Virus record (IMG/VR): IMGVR_UViG_3300037293_000267
Location: 1 to 44,188 of that record
Strand: one strand, 5' to 3'
Length of the DNA stretch: 44,188 nt
Source: a virus
Shown here: positions 16,409 to 24,037 of the stretch, piece after piece
Position numbering within the stretch: the first letter of the stretch is position 1
Layout: the number at the start of each line of letters is the position of its first letter
Translations under genes and position numbers: made by a program
The notes under the pieces: generated by a model
What the model saw: only the letters and a program-made list of their open reading frames with translations
Told to the model about the DNA's origin: nothing
Database searches by the model: none

Positions 16409-16744
16409 TTAAACTTCAATGAGAAATGGTTCAATTAACTGACCATTCCATTTCCCCTCAAACCGCAAAGTAATTCCATTGCTATGCCGAGTGGCTACTA
16501 CTCGATTAGGTTTGAAGTCGCTAATGCCATTTTCAGCATTTAAAAACGCTTCCATGGAATATGTTTGAGCCAAGGAAAGTAAGCTGCCTGATGTTGGTTT
16601 GCTTAATAGCGAAGGTAGTTTTGAACCAAAATTACGACGTTTTTCTCTGGTACCAATTTGAGTGCTCATAACCTGAGTTACACGGCTAACAAACTGGTCG
16701 AACCCGGTGAGCTTCTTACCCGACAATCTATCTATACCAACCAT
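16409..16744 (-). CDS. Baseplate wedge protein gpW (gp25-like)
   Basis: A 111-residue P2 gpW / T4 gp25-type baseplate subunit, homologous to T6SS TssE. The conserved QIGTREKRRNFGSKLPSLL segment lies at about residues 30-50. AGAGGTCACT precedes the ATG. Confidence 0.92.
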   Translation of the reverse strand: MVGIDRLSGKKLTGFDQFVSRVTQVMSTQIGTREKRRNFGSKLPSLLSKPTSGSLLSLAQTYSMEAFLNAENGISDFKPNRVVATRHSNGITLRFEGKWNGQLIEPFLIEV

Positions 16745-16752
16745 AGTGACCT

Positions 16753-17385
16753 CTATTGCTGTTGATTTGGTGCGCTGGTATTGGGTGTTGCATTCGGATG
16801 ATCGTGACCATTGTAAATAGTTCTATCTGCCGTCATTGAACGAGTTTTATCCGAGATATCAGCGTCGGACTTTATATCGCCAGTGCAATACAACAGCGCT
16901 GTGTTAAACGTCACTTTATCCGGTACCACAAATTCAGCTTCACCTGCAGCCATGGCCACAGTTAATTTGTGCAATTTGTGGTTGTAACGAACTGAGGTAT
17001 CGTCTGGATACACTCTGACAGTTTCATCAGGATCGTTACTTGGCAGAGGAAACTTATCGCTTGGAATACCAATCAATGCGACAGTCATAGATGAGTTGTC
17101 GCCACCACCGAAATTAAGCAAAATGACTTGTTCATTTATGCTAGGCAAACGATATTCAGCAACATCTCCAGCGCAAGCAGAAAACCACTTTATAAATGGC
17201 GTTTTATTCTCACCATACTTAACTTTTATTCTTTGGTGATTCTCAGAGTAACTCGCCACTTTTCCAAGACGGATAAGGCCACGGTGACAACGAGAGAGAT
17301 CTTCTATTTGCGACTCTAGTTCAGCCAGCTTTTCAATCAGTGGCGCTAGAGTGCTTTCTATTTGCTGGTTAAGTAGCTCAAGCAT
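16753..17385 (-). CDS. Baseplate spike protein gpV
   Basis: A 210-residue P2 gpV-type cell-puncturing spike. It starts with a helix (MLELLNQQIESTLAPLIEKL), then an OB-fold-like segment (IRLGKVASYSENHQRIKVKYG, with PSINEQVILLNFGGG), and ends with beta-helix-like repeats and a His-containing tail (IYNGHDHPNATPNTSAPNQQQ). HxH motifs of this kind bind iron at the spike tip in P2-type spikes. ATG at 17385 is chosen because GAGAGGG lies 6 bases upstream; the longer frame to 17424 overlaps the previous gene. Confidence 0.87.
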   Translation of the reverse strand: MLELLNQQIESTLAPLIEKLAELESQIEDLSRCHRGLIRLGKVASYSENHQRIKVKYGENKTPFIKWFSACAGDVAEYRLPSINEQVILLNFGGGDNSSMTVALIGIPSDKFPLPSNDPDETVRVYPDDTSVRYNHKLHKLTVAMAAGEAEFVVPDKVTFNTALLYCTGDIKSDADISDKTRSMTADRTIYNGHDHPNATPNTSAPNQQQ

Positions 17386-17914
17386 TGCCAACCCTCTCAT
17401 ATTCTCCCGCATCAGACTCATCATCTGGATTTACGGCAAGGTTAACGTTAATCACTGTAGGTTCGAATGGAACATCACCGAGATAAACGGTTTGATGGAA
17501 TGAAACGGCCCACCCCTCAAAAGCATTTTCGCCTGTTGCTAGCATTCCTGCTGAACCTGATATGTGTTCAGGAAAATCAACAGCTTCACCCAAGCCCCAA
17601 CAATTCGTTTGAACGACCCGGGACACTGCACTCGCTAAATCAAGTGCCTGTAGATCAGCGTTCTCAATTGCACGACTAACAATGCAATGAATAGTGAATT
17701 CAAGCAGCTGCGAATGACGGCCATCACTAAATAAAGAAACCGGATTAAAACCATCAACTTCAACATATATTTCAAGACCTGAGACTGTCTGAGAGTTAAA
17801 GCTGGCATATGGGAGTATCTCTACGCCACCCCCAATACTTGCCATTAGTCCGCTAATGACAGCATCATAGAATTCACTAGGCTTACTCAATGTTAAGTGC
17901 GTATTTAAGCTCAT
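17378..17914 (-). CDS. Tail completion/terminator-like protein
   Basis: A 178-residue protein (begins MSLNTHLTLSKPSEFYDAV) located between a gp10/Z-like protein and gpV, where tail terminator or completion proteins usually lie. The central ETNCWGLGEAVDFPEH-like region and FEGWAVSFHQTVYLG at the C-terminal third are typical of phage protein families that cap the tail tube (DUF-type, gpR/gpU-like fold). ATG at 17914 is preferred; a longer start at 17956 would overlap the upstream gene by 74 bases. Family assignment is tentative. Confidence 0.6.
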   Translation of the reverse strand: MSLNTHLTLSKPSEFYDAVISGLMASIGGGVEILPYASFNSQTVSGLEIYVEVDGFNPVSLFSDGRHSQLLEFTIHCIVSRAIENADLQALDLASAVSRVVQTNCWGLGEAVDFPEHISGSAGMLATGENAFEGWAVSFHQTVYLGDVPFEPTVINVNLAVNPDDESDAGEYERVGNA

Positions 17915-18542
17915 GGGATAATAATTCTCGGTAGCGCTGATTAATCCTCGATTCAAAACGCTGGATTATTCGTTCAGCAGGTTGTTCAATATCAATGCCA
18001 ACAACTTGAAGTGGGAAGCGACCTTTTAATTTAGGGTCGCTCAATGTTCGAGGCTTTCGACTGCGATTTTCACGAACAACATCGTGCTGCATGACTCTAT
18101 TTCTTCGGGCTCGAATGTAAACTTTTTCTTCACTGCCATAGACGGCCTTATGAAATGCGCCGTCATACTGTCGCTTAGCGACTTTAGTGCCTGCTTGGTT
18201 CTGACTAGCTTTGCCGGTCAAGTGAGCTCCGATAGCTAACAAGCCAATCCATATATTGGCTTCACCGGGTCGCTTTGGGTTTGTCCCAACGACAAATCGG
18301 CTTTTTAACGGTTCTTGCTTAATTCCTAGCTCTTTGCCTAGTTCTCGCATTGAGTGAGTTCTTAGCCATTGAGCTGTCTTCTTAACGGCCCGGTTAACTG
18401 CCACCGTGACTTTGACATTCATGCTAATCAGTTCAGACGTAAGATCTTGAGTAGCACCATCAAAATTAAGTGTTAAAGTGCCTGCGTTATTTCTGCGATC
18501 ACGAAGACCTGACTGATTAAAGTTACTTGAGGAAATTGCCAT
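17883..18542 (-). CDS. Minor tail protein Z-like
   Basis: A 219-residue basic protein resembling the prophage minor tail protein Z / HK97 gp10 type head-tail completion proteins. It has an N-terminal helix with NRAVKKTAQWLRTHSMRELG and LKSRFVVGTNPKRPGEANIW. It is rich in Arg/Lys and ends in a helix (IIQRFESRINQRYRELLSH). AGAGGT precedes the ATG, which lies inside the end of the FII-like gene. Confidence 0.75.
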   Translation of the reverse strand: MAISSSNFNQSGLRDRRNNAGTLTLNFDGATQDLTSELISMNVKVTVAVNRAVKKTAQWLRTHSMRELGKELGIKQEPLKSRFVVGTNPKRPGEANIWIGLLAIGAHLTGKASQNQAGTKVAKRQYDGAFHKAVYGSEEKVYIRARRNRVMQHDVVRENRSRKPRTLSDPKLKGRFPLQVVGIDIEQPAERIIQRFESRINQRYRELLSHELKYALNIE

Positions 18543-18885
18543 CGTGACGACCTCTACTTCGAGTGCACAGTACTATCACTGATGTAGTTGCATCAGGATA
18601 AAACACATCAGCAACATGACGTTCGCCAAGCGGCGTCTGTACGCTAGCACCTTCTACTTGTGTTTTATTAATTCGACAATTAAGCACTGTTAAAGCGCCT
18701 TCTTCTGCGATAAATATCGCTCGATTATCTCTTCCGTTGTCTGGTTCTAGTTTTACGTCAAAAATAGCTTTGATATCTAAATTGCCACCGTCTTTAAGTT
18801 GCAGACGAAATTTAGATGCCATAGCTTTCTCTATTGCTAAATCACCAATAATCATAGCTGCGTCAAATACTGAATTAAAATCCAT
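18523..18885 (-). CDS. Head-tail joining protein gpFII-like
   Basis: A 120-residue protein matching lambda gpFII in size and layout: N-terminal DFNSVFDAAM, a beta barrel with IKAIFDVKLEPD, and near residue 85 the segment GERHVADVFYPDATTSVIV. It attaches the tail to the filled head. A terminator hairpin sits just upstream (18899-18928). Confidence 0.72.
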   Translation of the reverse strand: MDFNSVFDAAMIIGDLAIEKAMASKFRLQLKDGGNLDIKAIFDVKLEPDNGRDNRAIFIAEEGALTVLNCRINKTQVEGASVQTPLGERHVADVFYPDATTSVIVLCTRSRGRHDGNFLK

Positions 18886-18898
18886 GATTACCCTTAAT

Positions 18899-18928
18899 AA
18901 AAAACGGAGCAGCAGCTCCGTTTTTTTT
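18899..18928. terminator. Terminator between FI-like and FII-like genes
   Basis: ACGGAGC-AGCA-GCTCCGT with A tract before and T8 after, so it can act on both strands. In the leftward direction it partly separates head genes from head-tail connector genes. Confidence 0.75.
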
Positions 18929-18942
18929 AAAAAAATCGCTGA

Positions 18943-19452
18943 CTACTTAATGCGGCCAACAAGACACGCGACGTTGCTATTAACAGCGTCAAAAGCAATA
19001 TCTTCAGGAAGATTTACACGCTGACCACGGAGTACAGTGACTCGCTTACCGTAAACGTTACAACGAAAGGTACTCGTTGCTTCAACTTCCACGTCACCAT
19101 TGGAAAGGCCGTTAATTTCAACATCACCGACAGCGATTGAACTTGCCAGATCACTTGGAACTCCTGTCGCTGCACTGACTTTAACTTCAGTAGACGATGC
19201 CTGTGATTCTGGTTTTTTTTCAATTAAAGCTGGATCTGCTTGCGCAGCAGAATCGTCAACGTTTCCAGTGGATGTTTGAGTATCAGAAGAGTTACTTTCT
19301 GCATCATCGTCGGGCAATTTAGCTTCCAGTTGATTGATGATATCTTCTAGTTCTGCAATGGTTGTTTTGTCATCGTACAAATGCTGATCAACCTTCAATA
19401 ATTTGCAAAGATTATCGATTTGGTCTTGGTATGGTTTCTTTTTGGTAGACAT
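18943..19452 (-). CDS. Head packaging accessory protein gpFI-like
   Basis: A 169-residue acidic protein directly after the major capsid gene, as lambda FI. It has an N-terminal helical SAP-like segment (IDNLCKLLKVDQHLYDDKT), a low-complexity acidic/Ser linker (about 45-90), and a C-terminal small beta domain (TFRCNVYGKRVTVLRGQRV). In lambda gpFI promotes terminase-prohead docking. Similarity is in architecture more than sequence. Confidence 0.65.
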   Translation of the reverse strand: MSTKKKPYQDQIDNLCKLLKVDQHLYDDKTTIAELEDIINQLEAKLPDDDAESNSSDTQTSTGNVDDSAAQADPALIEKKPESQASSTEVKVSAATGVPSDLASSIAVGDVEINGLSNGDVEVEATSTFRCNVYGKRVTVLRGQRVNLPEDIAFDAVNSNVACLVGRIK

Positions 19453-19467
19453 AAATACTCCAAATAA

Positions 19468-19491
19468 AAGGCTGACTATGATGTCAGCCTT
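19468..19491 (-). terminator. Terminator after the major capsid gene
   Basis: AAGGCTGAC and GTCAGCCTT form a 9-bp stem around a 6-base loop, followed on the minus strand by TTATTTGG. It lies right after the capsid stop codon and probably protects or limits the capsid transcript. Confidence 0.7.
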
Positions 19492-19500
19492 AAACTTTTA

Positions 19501-20535
19501 TTAATCGACAATAATCACCACGAACGTATTTGGCGTAGCCATATACGGAGCTGGCGCAGATTCTGTTTTAGTACAACGTACCGCAGGATCATTACCTTCC
19601 GTCCAGTCTTTAGCATAACGTTCTGCTTGGTCTAGACCTTCATGTTGAGCATGTAAATCTTGAATAGCACCATACAAGCGCAAACCACGAGCAGCTGTAT
19701 GGCCAAGGATCATCACATTGTTTGGTAGCTGTTTTTTAGTTGAACCATCACGGTCTGTGTATTCTTCATTCACGACCCAAATCCCGACGTCACCCAAGAA
19801 CCCTTTAAAGCTAACTGCTTTACCAAGGTCTTTTAATGTGGTCTCAATTTCAGACATTGAACCGCGACGAGTTTCAAGTGCATCTTTGAACGTTTTGAAT
19901 TTACGAAGCAGTGAATAGCTCTTAGGATCTAAAACCATGATATCAATTTCAGAGTCAGCAGCTTCGGCATACTCTTCAATATCAGCGACAATGTCGTGAT
20001 TAGAAAAATCTAACTGACTCCAGCGCTCTGCACCGAGTAGCGTGATGTTATTTTCAGCGCGACGACCTGAGCTGATCTCATAAGGCTCTTCGATATTTTC
20101 GCCTTCAACCATATAAGCGCCATATACCACCATTTGAGTCGCCATCCACTCTTCACGCATTGCAATGGCTTCTTCTTCATTTTCCAAGTTCTGCATTACA
20201 ATCGCGATTTGTCGATCACCCGCACTCATAGTGCCAGCAAAGCTTTCACCTGGGCGGCGCTTGATTGAATTTGCACTGTTAACGGTATGCTTTGACTTCA
20301 CATAGCCGGGTTTGAACGATGTGGTGTTAAAGCCTTGATTGCGGTCAATCGCACCACCAATCAGTGGGGAACAAAAAGGAGCAATTTTCACTTTGTTAGG
20401 AATTGTATCTAAGTCCACTTTTTCTGTTGCGAAAGTATGGACCTCGGGGAAGAACATTCTTAAAAAGAAGTTGTCTTTACGAATGCCGGCTTCTTTGATC
20501 GCTAATAATAGCGCTCGAGGAGTAAAATTATCCAT
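19501..20535 (-). CDS. Major capsid protein (lambda gpE-like)
   Basis: A 344-residue protein of the lambda gpE capsid family (HK97 fold). Typical elements are FFLRMFFPEVHTFATEKVDLD near residue 22, IAPFCSPLIGG with PGYVKSKHTVN, and the C-terminal RCTKTESAPAPYMATPNTFV where the lambda-type families end with PxxxxPNA. It lies directly after the decoration gene, with terminators on both sides, consistent with a need for high and separate expression. Confidence 0.92.
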   Translation of the reverse strand: MDNFTPRALLLAIKEAGIRKDNFFLRMFFPEVHTFATEKVDLDTIPNKVKIAPFCSPLIGGAIDRNQGFNTTSFKPGYVKSKHTVNSANSIKRRPGESFAGTMSAGDRQIAIVMQNLENEEEAIAMREEWMATQMVVYGAYMVEGENIEEPYEISSGRRAENNITLLGAERWSQLDFSNHDIVADIEEYAEAADSEIDIMVLDPKSYSLLRKFKTFKDALETRRGSMSEIETTLKDLGKAVSFKGFLGDVGIWVVNEEYTDRDGSTKKQLPNNVMILGHTAARGLRLYGAIQDLHAQHEGLDQAERYAKDWTEGNDPAVRCTKTESAPAPYMATPNTFVVIIVD

Positions 20536-20559
20536 GTAGAATCTCTTTATCTAAAGATT

Positions 20560-20588
20560 AAAAAAAACGACAAGATTACTCGTCGTTT
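20560..20588 (-). terminator. Terminator between decoration and capsid genes
   Basis: On the minus strand AAACGAC and GTCGTTT pair around a 10-base loop, followed by a T8 tract. The stem includes the decoration gene's stop region. Confidence 0.6.
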
Positions 20589-20911
20589 ACACTAATAGCG
20601 GTGCCTTGAAATGCAGCGCGCTTTTGCATGTCGGTTAGACCATCTGGCCAGTTCATTTCACTGACTCGATAAATACCTGACACCAATACGGCTTTACGTT
20701 CATTAGATGCGGCACCAGCGGCGACACAAGCACTTAATGCGACTGCTTTACCTGCTGTACCATCCCATTTCACTAATAATGCTTTATCAGTGTCATCTTC
20801 CATTAGCGGCGTTCTTACTGGAAAAACTTGACCAGCTTTAACATAGCGCTGCACGTGATCACCCTGCTTAATTACAGAGTCATCGGGTGTATATGTTTGC
20901 TTATCCATCAT
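20576..20911 (-). CDS. Head decoration protein gpD-like
   Basis: A 111-residue protein of the lambda gpD decoration family, which binds trimer-wise to the expanded head. It has the same length as lambda gpD (110). Visible features are PVRTPLMEDDTDKALLVKWDG and later KAVLVSGIYRVSEMNWP. It lies between protease/scaffold and capsid genes, as in lambda. Confidence 0.88.
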   Translation of the reverse strand: MMDKQTYTPDDSVIKQGDHVQRYVKAGQVFPVRTPLMEDDTDKALLVKWDGTAGKAVALSACVAAGAASNERKAVLVSGIYRVSEMNWPDGLTDMQKRAAFQGTAISVNDE

Positions 20912-20917
20912 TAGTCC

Positions 20918-21316
20918 TTACTTTCGAGTAATACCGACAGACGAAAGCAACGCTGAAACCTGCTTATCCTCATCTGATCCATTAATATTTTCAGCTCCTG
21001 TTTCCAGAGACTGACCATGACCTTCGTGTAATGCAGCTAAGGCTTCGCCTGCTACATTTGAAGATACTAAAGGCGCTGCAGCCAAAATACCTTTTGCATC
21101 ATCAATGCTCATAGTCGGCATGTTGGCTAACTTACTCGCCATAGCTTCACGACCTTTAGCTTCATCGCAGCCAAGAATACCCATCACACGACCACGTTCA
21201 GTGTTTGCGACCGCGGTCGCATCTACAGCAGCTGGCTGATTCACTAGATCGGTAGCTTGTTCAGTCGTTGCTGCCGGAGCAGCCGCTTGTTGTTTATCTT
21301 TTGTTTCAATTGTCAT
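20918..21316 (-). CDS. Nested head scaffold protein (Nu3-like)
   Basis: An in-frame internal ATG at 21316 has a strong Shine-Dalgarno (GGGAG, 5 bases upstream) and begins a 132-residue Ala/Glu-rich polypeptide (starts MTIETKDKQQAAAPAATTEQ). The lambda Nu3 scaffold is made in the same way from the 3' part of gene C. An in-frame ATG eight bases further upstream has no comparable site. Confidence 0.7.
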   Translation of the reverse strand: MTIETKDKQQAAAPAATTEQATDLVNQPAAVDATAVANTERGRVMGILGCDEAKGREAMASKLANMPTMSIDDAKGILAAAPLVSSNVAGEALAALHEGHGQSLETGAENINGSDEDKQVSALLSSVGITRK

Positions 21317-22249
21317 GGTTGCTCCCATATTGACAAGGGTTTTACCTTGAGCATTTAAATGCTCAATCATTAAGCCAACAGCGTCCGCGCCATTGACCAC
21401 TTCATCTGCGAAACCAACATCAACAGCATCTTGACCTGTATAGGTAGCTGCTTCGGTATCAAGTACCGCTTGCAAGCTCATGCCAATGTTGTTTGCCACC
21501 TTTTGTGCGAAAACCTGTCGAGTCCGAACTATTTCAGCCTTAAAACGGGTTTTAACGCTATCAGGCAATGCTTCATAAGGATTTCCATCAACTTTATGAG
21601 CACCTGAGTAGAATAAAGTGATTTCAGTGCCGTTCTTTTTTAATAACTGTTCGATATTAGTATGTGCCATCACGACACCTACAGACCCTGCTACCCCGGT
21701 TTGCGTGATCAAGCGGCGAGAACATGCTGAGGAAAGAGCTTGCGCTGCACTGCAGTGCATGTCATATCCCAATGACCAAATAGGTTTCTCTTTGCTACAG
21801 CGAGCAATTATATCGACTGCATCAAAACAACCTGCGACCTGACCACCTGGTGAATCAAAATCAAGCATAACCCCGCGCACATCTGGGTCATTCATAGCGA
21901 AATTGACTCGAGCAACAATGCCGTCGTACCCCGTCATGCCACTATACGGTTGAATAGAGCCGTATTTGTGCGCCAATGTTCCACTTACGGGGACAATGGC
22001 TACACCGTCGACTAACTTGTAGTAGCGGCTGCGATCATCGCTTACAGAGGCCGTTTTATTGTCACGGTATGTTGCGGCACTTTGTGCCATATCCTCGGCA
22101 TTAAATACCTCTCCTGTAGCGCCATCAATAAGACGGCCAATACCCATTTCACCCGCCAATACCGAATAAAAAACCCGGGCATAGCCGGGTTCAAGTGCAA
22201 CAGGTCGATTAAATGCCAAATTGGCAATATGAGCTAAATTCCTAACCAT
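20918..22249 (-). CDS. Head maturation protease (S49 / lambda gpC-like)
   Basis: A 443-residue S49 (SppA-like) serine protease that processes the portal and removes scaffold. The N-terminal catalytic domain includes MLDFDSPGGQVAGCFDAVD and, further on, a GVAGSVGVVMAHTN segment that carries the conserved oxyanion/Ser region. A Lys (GAHKVDGNPYEAL) follows at the expected distance. The C-terminal third is Ala/Glu-rich and corresponds to the scaffold, which also appears to be made separately from an internal start at 21316. A parS-like palindrome is embedded in the coding sequence at 21206-21221. Confidence 0.88.
   Translation of the reverse strand: MVRNLAHIANLAFNRPVALEPGYARVFYSVLAGEMGIGRLIDGATGEVFNAEDMAQSAATYRDNKTASVSDDRSRYYKLVDGVAIVPVSGTLAHKYGSIQPYSGMTGYDGIVARVNFAMNDPDVRGVMLDFDSPGGQVAGCFDAVDIIARCSKEKPIWSLGYDMHCSAAQALSSACSRRLITQTGVAGSVGVVMAHTNIEQLLKKNGTEITLFYSGAHKVDGNPYEALPDSVKTRFKAEIVRTRQVFAQKVANNIGMSLQAVLDTEAATYTGQDAVDVGFADEVVNGADAVGLMIEHLNAQGKTLVNMGATMTIETKDKQQAAAPAATTEQATDLVNQPAAVDATAVANTERGRVMGILGCDEAKGREAMASKLANMPTMSIDDAKGILAAAPLVSSNVAGEALAALHEGHGQSLETGAENINGSDEDKQVSALLSSVGITRK
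21206..21221. promoter_or_regulatory. parS-like palindrome 2 (GC centre)
   Basis: TGCGACCGCGGTCGCA is a perfect 16-bp palindrome inside the scaffold-coding part of the protease gene (encoding part of TAVANTERGR). It has the same GCGACC-NN-GGTCGC core as the other three sites. Confidence 0.6.
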
Positions 22250-23828
22250 TCATTTGTCCTTCTACTTGATCGGGCGCAAACCCTTCAAGTTTCATGTAAC
22301 TTGGTGGAGGTAAGCCTTTGTTTTTTCGTTCTTCAACTTCACGCGCTTGTTGAGCGAATAACTCCTGGTAATCTTTACCAAGTTTGGCAGCTTCTTCTTC
22401 ATAGGTTGATAGACCTGATTCCATCAACAACACAGATTCTTTAACTTCCTTTAAACCATCAATGGACATGCGGCCAGCACCAATCCAATCGCATCGTGTC
22501 CATGCGTGGCGGCGCTCTTGGAACGTATAACGAGCCCCTCTCGGCAATGTAATGTCGCCACGGATCAGTTGTTCTTCAAATACCAACTCAAAGATTTGAT
22601 TAGCAAATCGATTGGCTATGACTTTGCGACGACCCATAAAGTAACGCCATGAATCATTGGCAGAGGCTTTTAAAGTCGCGTAACTCATTTGACTGTAGTT
22701 TTTTGATAGCTGCGCATAATCCACCCCTAACCCTGCCGCTACATACCGAATTAATGAGCTTTCAAGTTCGCTAAAACCATTGTCAGCATTTCCGGCGGAG
22801 TGAATATTTATTTTATCGCCCGGGAATAAGTGGGGTAATTTTACACCGCCAAGCTTGACGCTATTGCCAGCATAATAATCACCGTAACCAGTCAATAACT
22901 TATCTAATGGATTGACTTGGTTGCCACCACCTTGGCCCGAACCTAGTAAAAACTGCATAGCTTCTTCTGAACCAAGCTCGGATTCTATGCTGGCAGCATA
23001 CATGGCGTTCACAATCGCTTTTTGTAAAGTGGTGTTCTGCAATGTATCGAGCATTTTCAACTGTTCTAAGCTACTGAGGAACTTATTCACCCCTCGGCTT
23101 TGCCCAGCGTCGATTGGCTCGAATACATGGATAAAACCAACACGCCCGTTACTCAGCCGCTTGGTTACTCGACGCCATTGTTTGCCTATGCCAAATCGAT
23201 TTCCACCTTGTTCAACATGGAAAGCCACAGCTTGGCCATGGCGGTTAAAATCAATCCCACCACGCAACGATTCACTATCCATCATCCTGCTGGGGTTAGT
23301 CACCTGCTTAGGTGAAACCATCCGAATGCACGTGGCCAGTGGTGAATGAACATCGCTGATCATTTCCGGTTTAGCCATGACTTCACCCGCAAATGCATGA
23401 GTCGCTATCCCTTCCCGCATGAGCATAGTAAATGTGCGCTTTCGCTCAGCATCGATGTAACAGTTAGGATCTTCTGCTATGTCTCTGAATGCGGCCTCAA
23501 CATCTCGCACAAAACCCGTATCTGGCTTTATTCCAAGTAAATGCCAATTGGGTTTGTAGCTGAGGCGATATTCCGAACCAATAATGTGATCTTGGTGCAA
23601 CTGCACACCATTAGCAGCGATGCCGTTGTTACGAATAACATCATCAGTTCTAGCTTGAGCCTGAGTTAAAACAGGAAGTAACGCAGCATCCGTACTTTGC
23701 AGCGGGACATTCCAATCTCTTAATTGACCGCCAAACCCTGCACCTGCTCCACGGAACGTTGCACTTTGACGATTAATCTGCTCCCGTAAAGGTGTTACGC
23801 CATCAGCCGCAAGGATTTGATATGTCAT
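22242..23828 (-). CDS. Portal protein (lambda gpB-like)
   Basis: A 528-residue portal of the lambda gpB family. Features are VQLHQDHIIGSEYRLSYKPN near residue 95, GLGVDYAQLSKNYSQMSYAT near 370 (the conserved region of lambda-type portals) and SSARxxxLE-like helices after it. It forms the dodecameric DNA channel. Its ATG overlaps the gpW stop (TAATG) and its end overlaps the protease start by 8 bases. Confidence 0.93.
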   Translation of the reverse strand: MTYQILAADGVTPLREQINRQSATFRGAGAGFGGQLRDWNVPLQSTDAALLPVLTQAQARTDDVIRNNGIAANGVQLHQDHIIGSEYRLSYKPNWHLLGIKPDTGFVRDVEAAFRDIAEDPNCYIDAERKRTFTMLMREGIATHAFAGEVMAKPEMISDVHSPLATCIRMVSPKQVTNPSRMMDSESLRGGIDFNRHGQAVAFHVEQGGNRFGIGKQWRRVTKRLSNGRVGFIHVFEPIDAGQSRGVNKFLSSLEQLKMLDTLQNTTLQKAIVNAMYAASIESELGSEEAMQFLLGSGQGGGNQVNPLDKLLTGYGDYYAGNSVKLGGVKLPHLFPGDKINIHSAGNADNGFSELESSLIRYVAAGLGVDYAQLSKNYSQMSYATLKASANDSWRYFMGRRKVIANRFANQIFELVFEEQLIRGDITLPRGARYTFQERRHAWTRCDWIGAGRMSIDGLKEVKESVLLMESGLSTYEEEAAKLGKDYQELFAQQAREVEERKNKGLPPPSYMKLEGFAPDQVEGQMNG

Positions 23829-24037
23829 TAGAACATTACTCCTGCAGGCGGACGACGGCGTGTATTTGGCGTTCCAAGCTCAGTTTTTAATTCATCAATA
23901 TAATTTTTTAGCTGATGAATGTTAGCGCGATTAAAATCCACGCGACGACCATCTTTCATAATTGACACGGCCATCGTGCCGGTCTGCAAGCTATGATATG
24001 CATTCTCAGCTTGCAATAGTTTCTCTTGCAATGTCAT
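23828..24037 (-). CDS. Head-tail joining protein gpW-like (head)
   Basis: A 69-residue protein, strikingly like lambda gpW: helical N-terminus, TGTMAVSIMKDGRRVDFNRA hairpin in the middle, then LKNYIDELKTELG and RRRPPAGV at the end. It seals the portal before tail attachment. It lies between terminase large subunit and portal, exactly as in lambda. Confidence 0.92.
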   Translation of the reverse strand: MTLQEKLLQAENAYHSLQTGTMAVSIMKDGRRVDFNRANIHQLKNYIDELKTELGTPNTRRRPPAGVMF

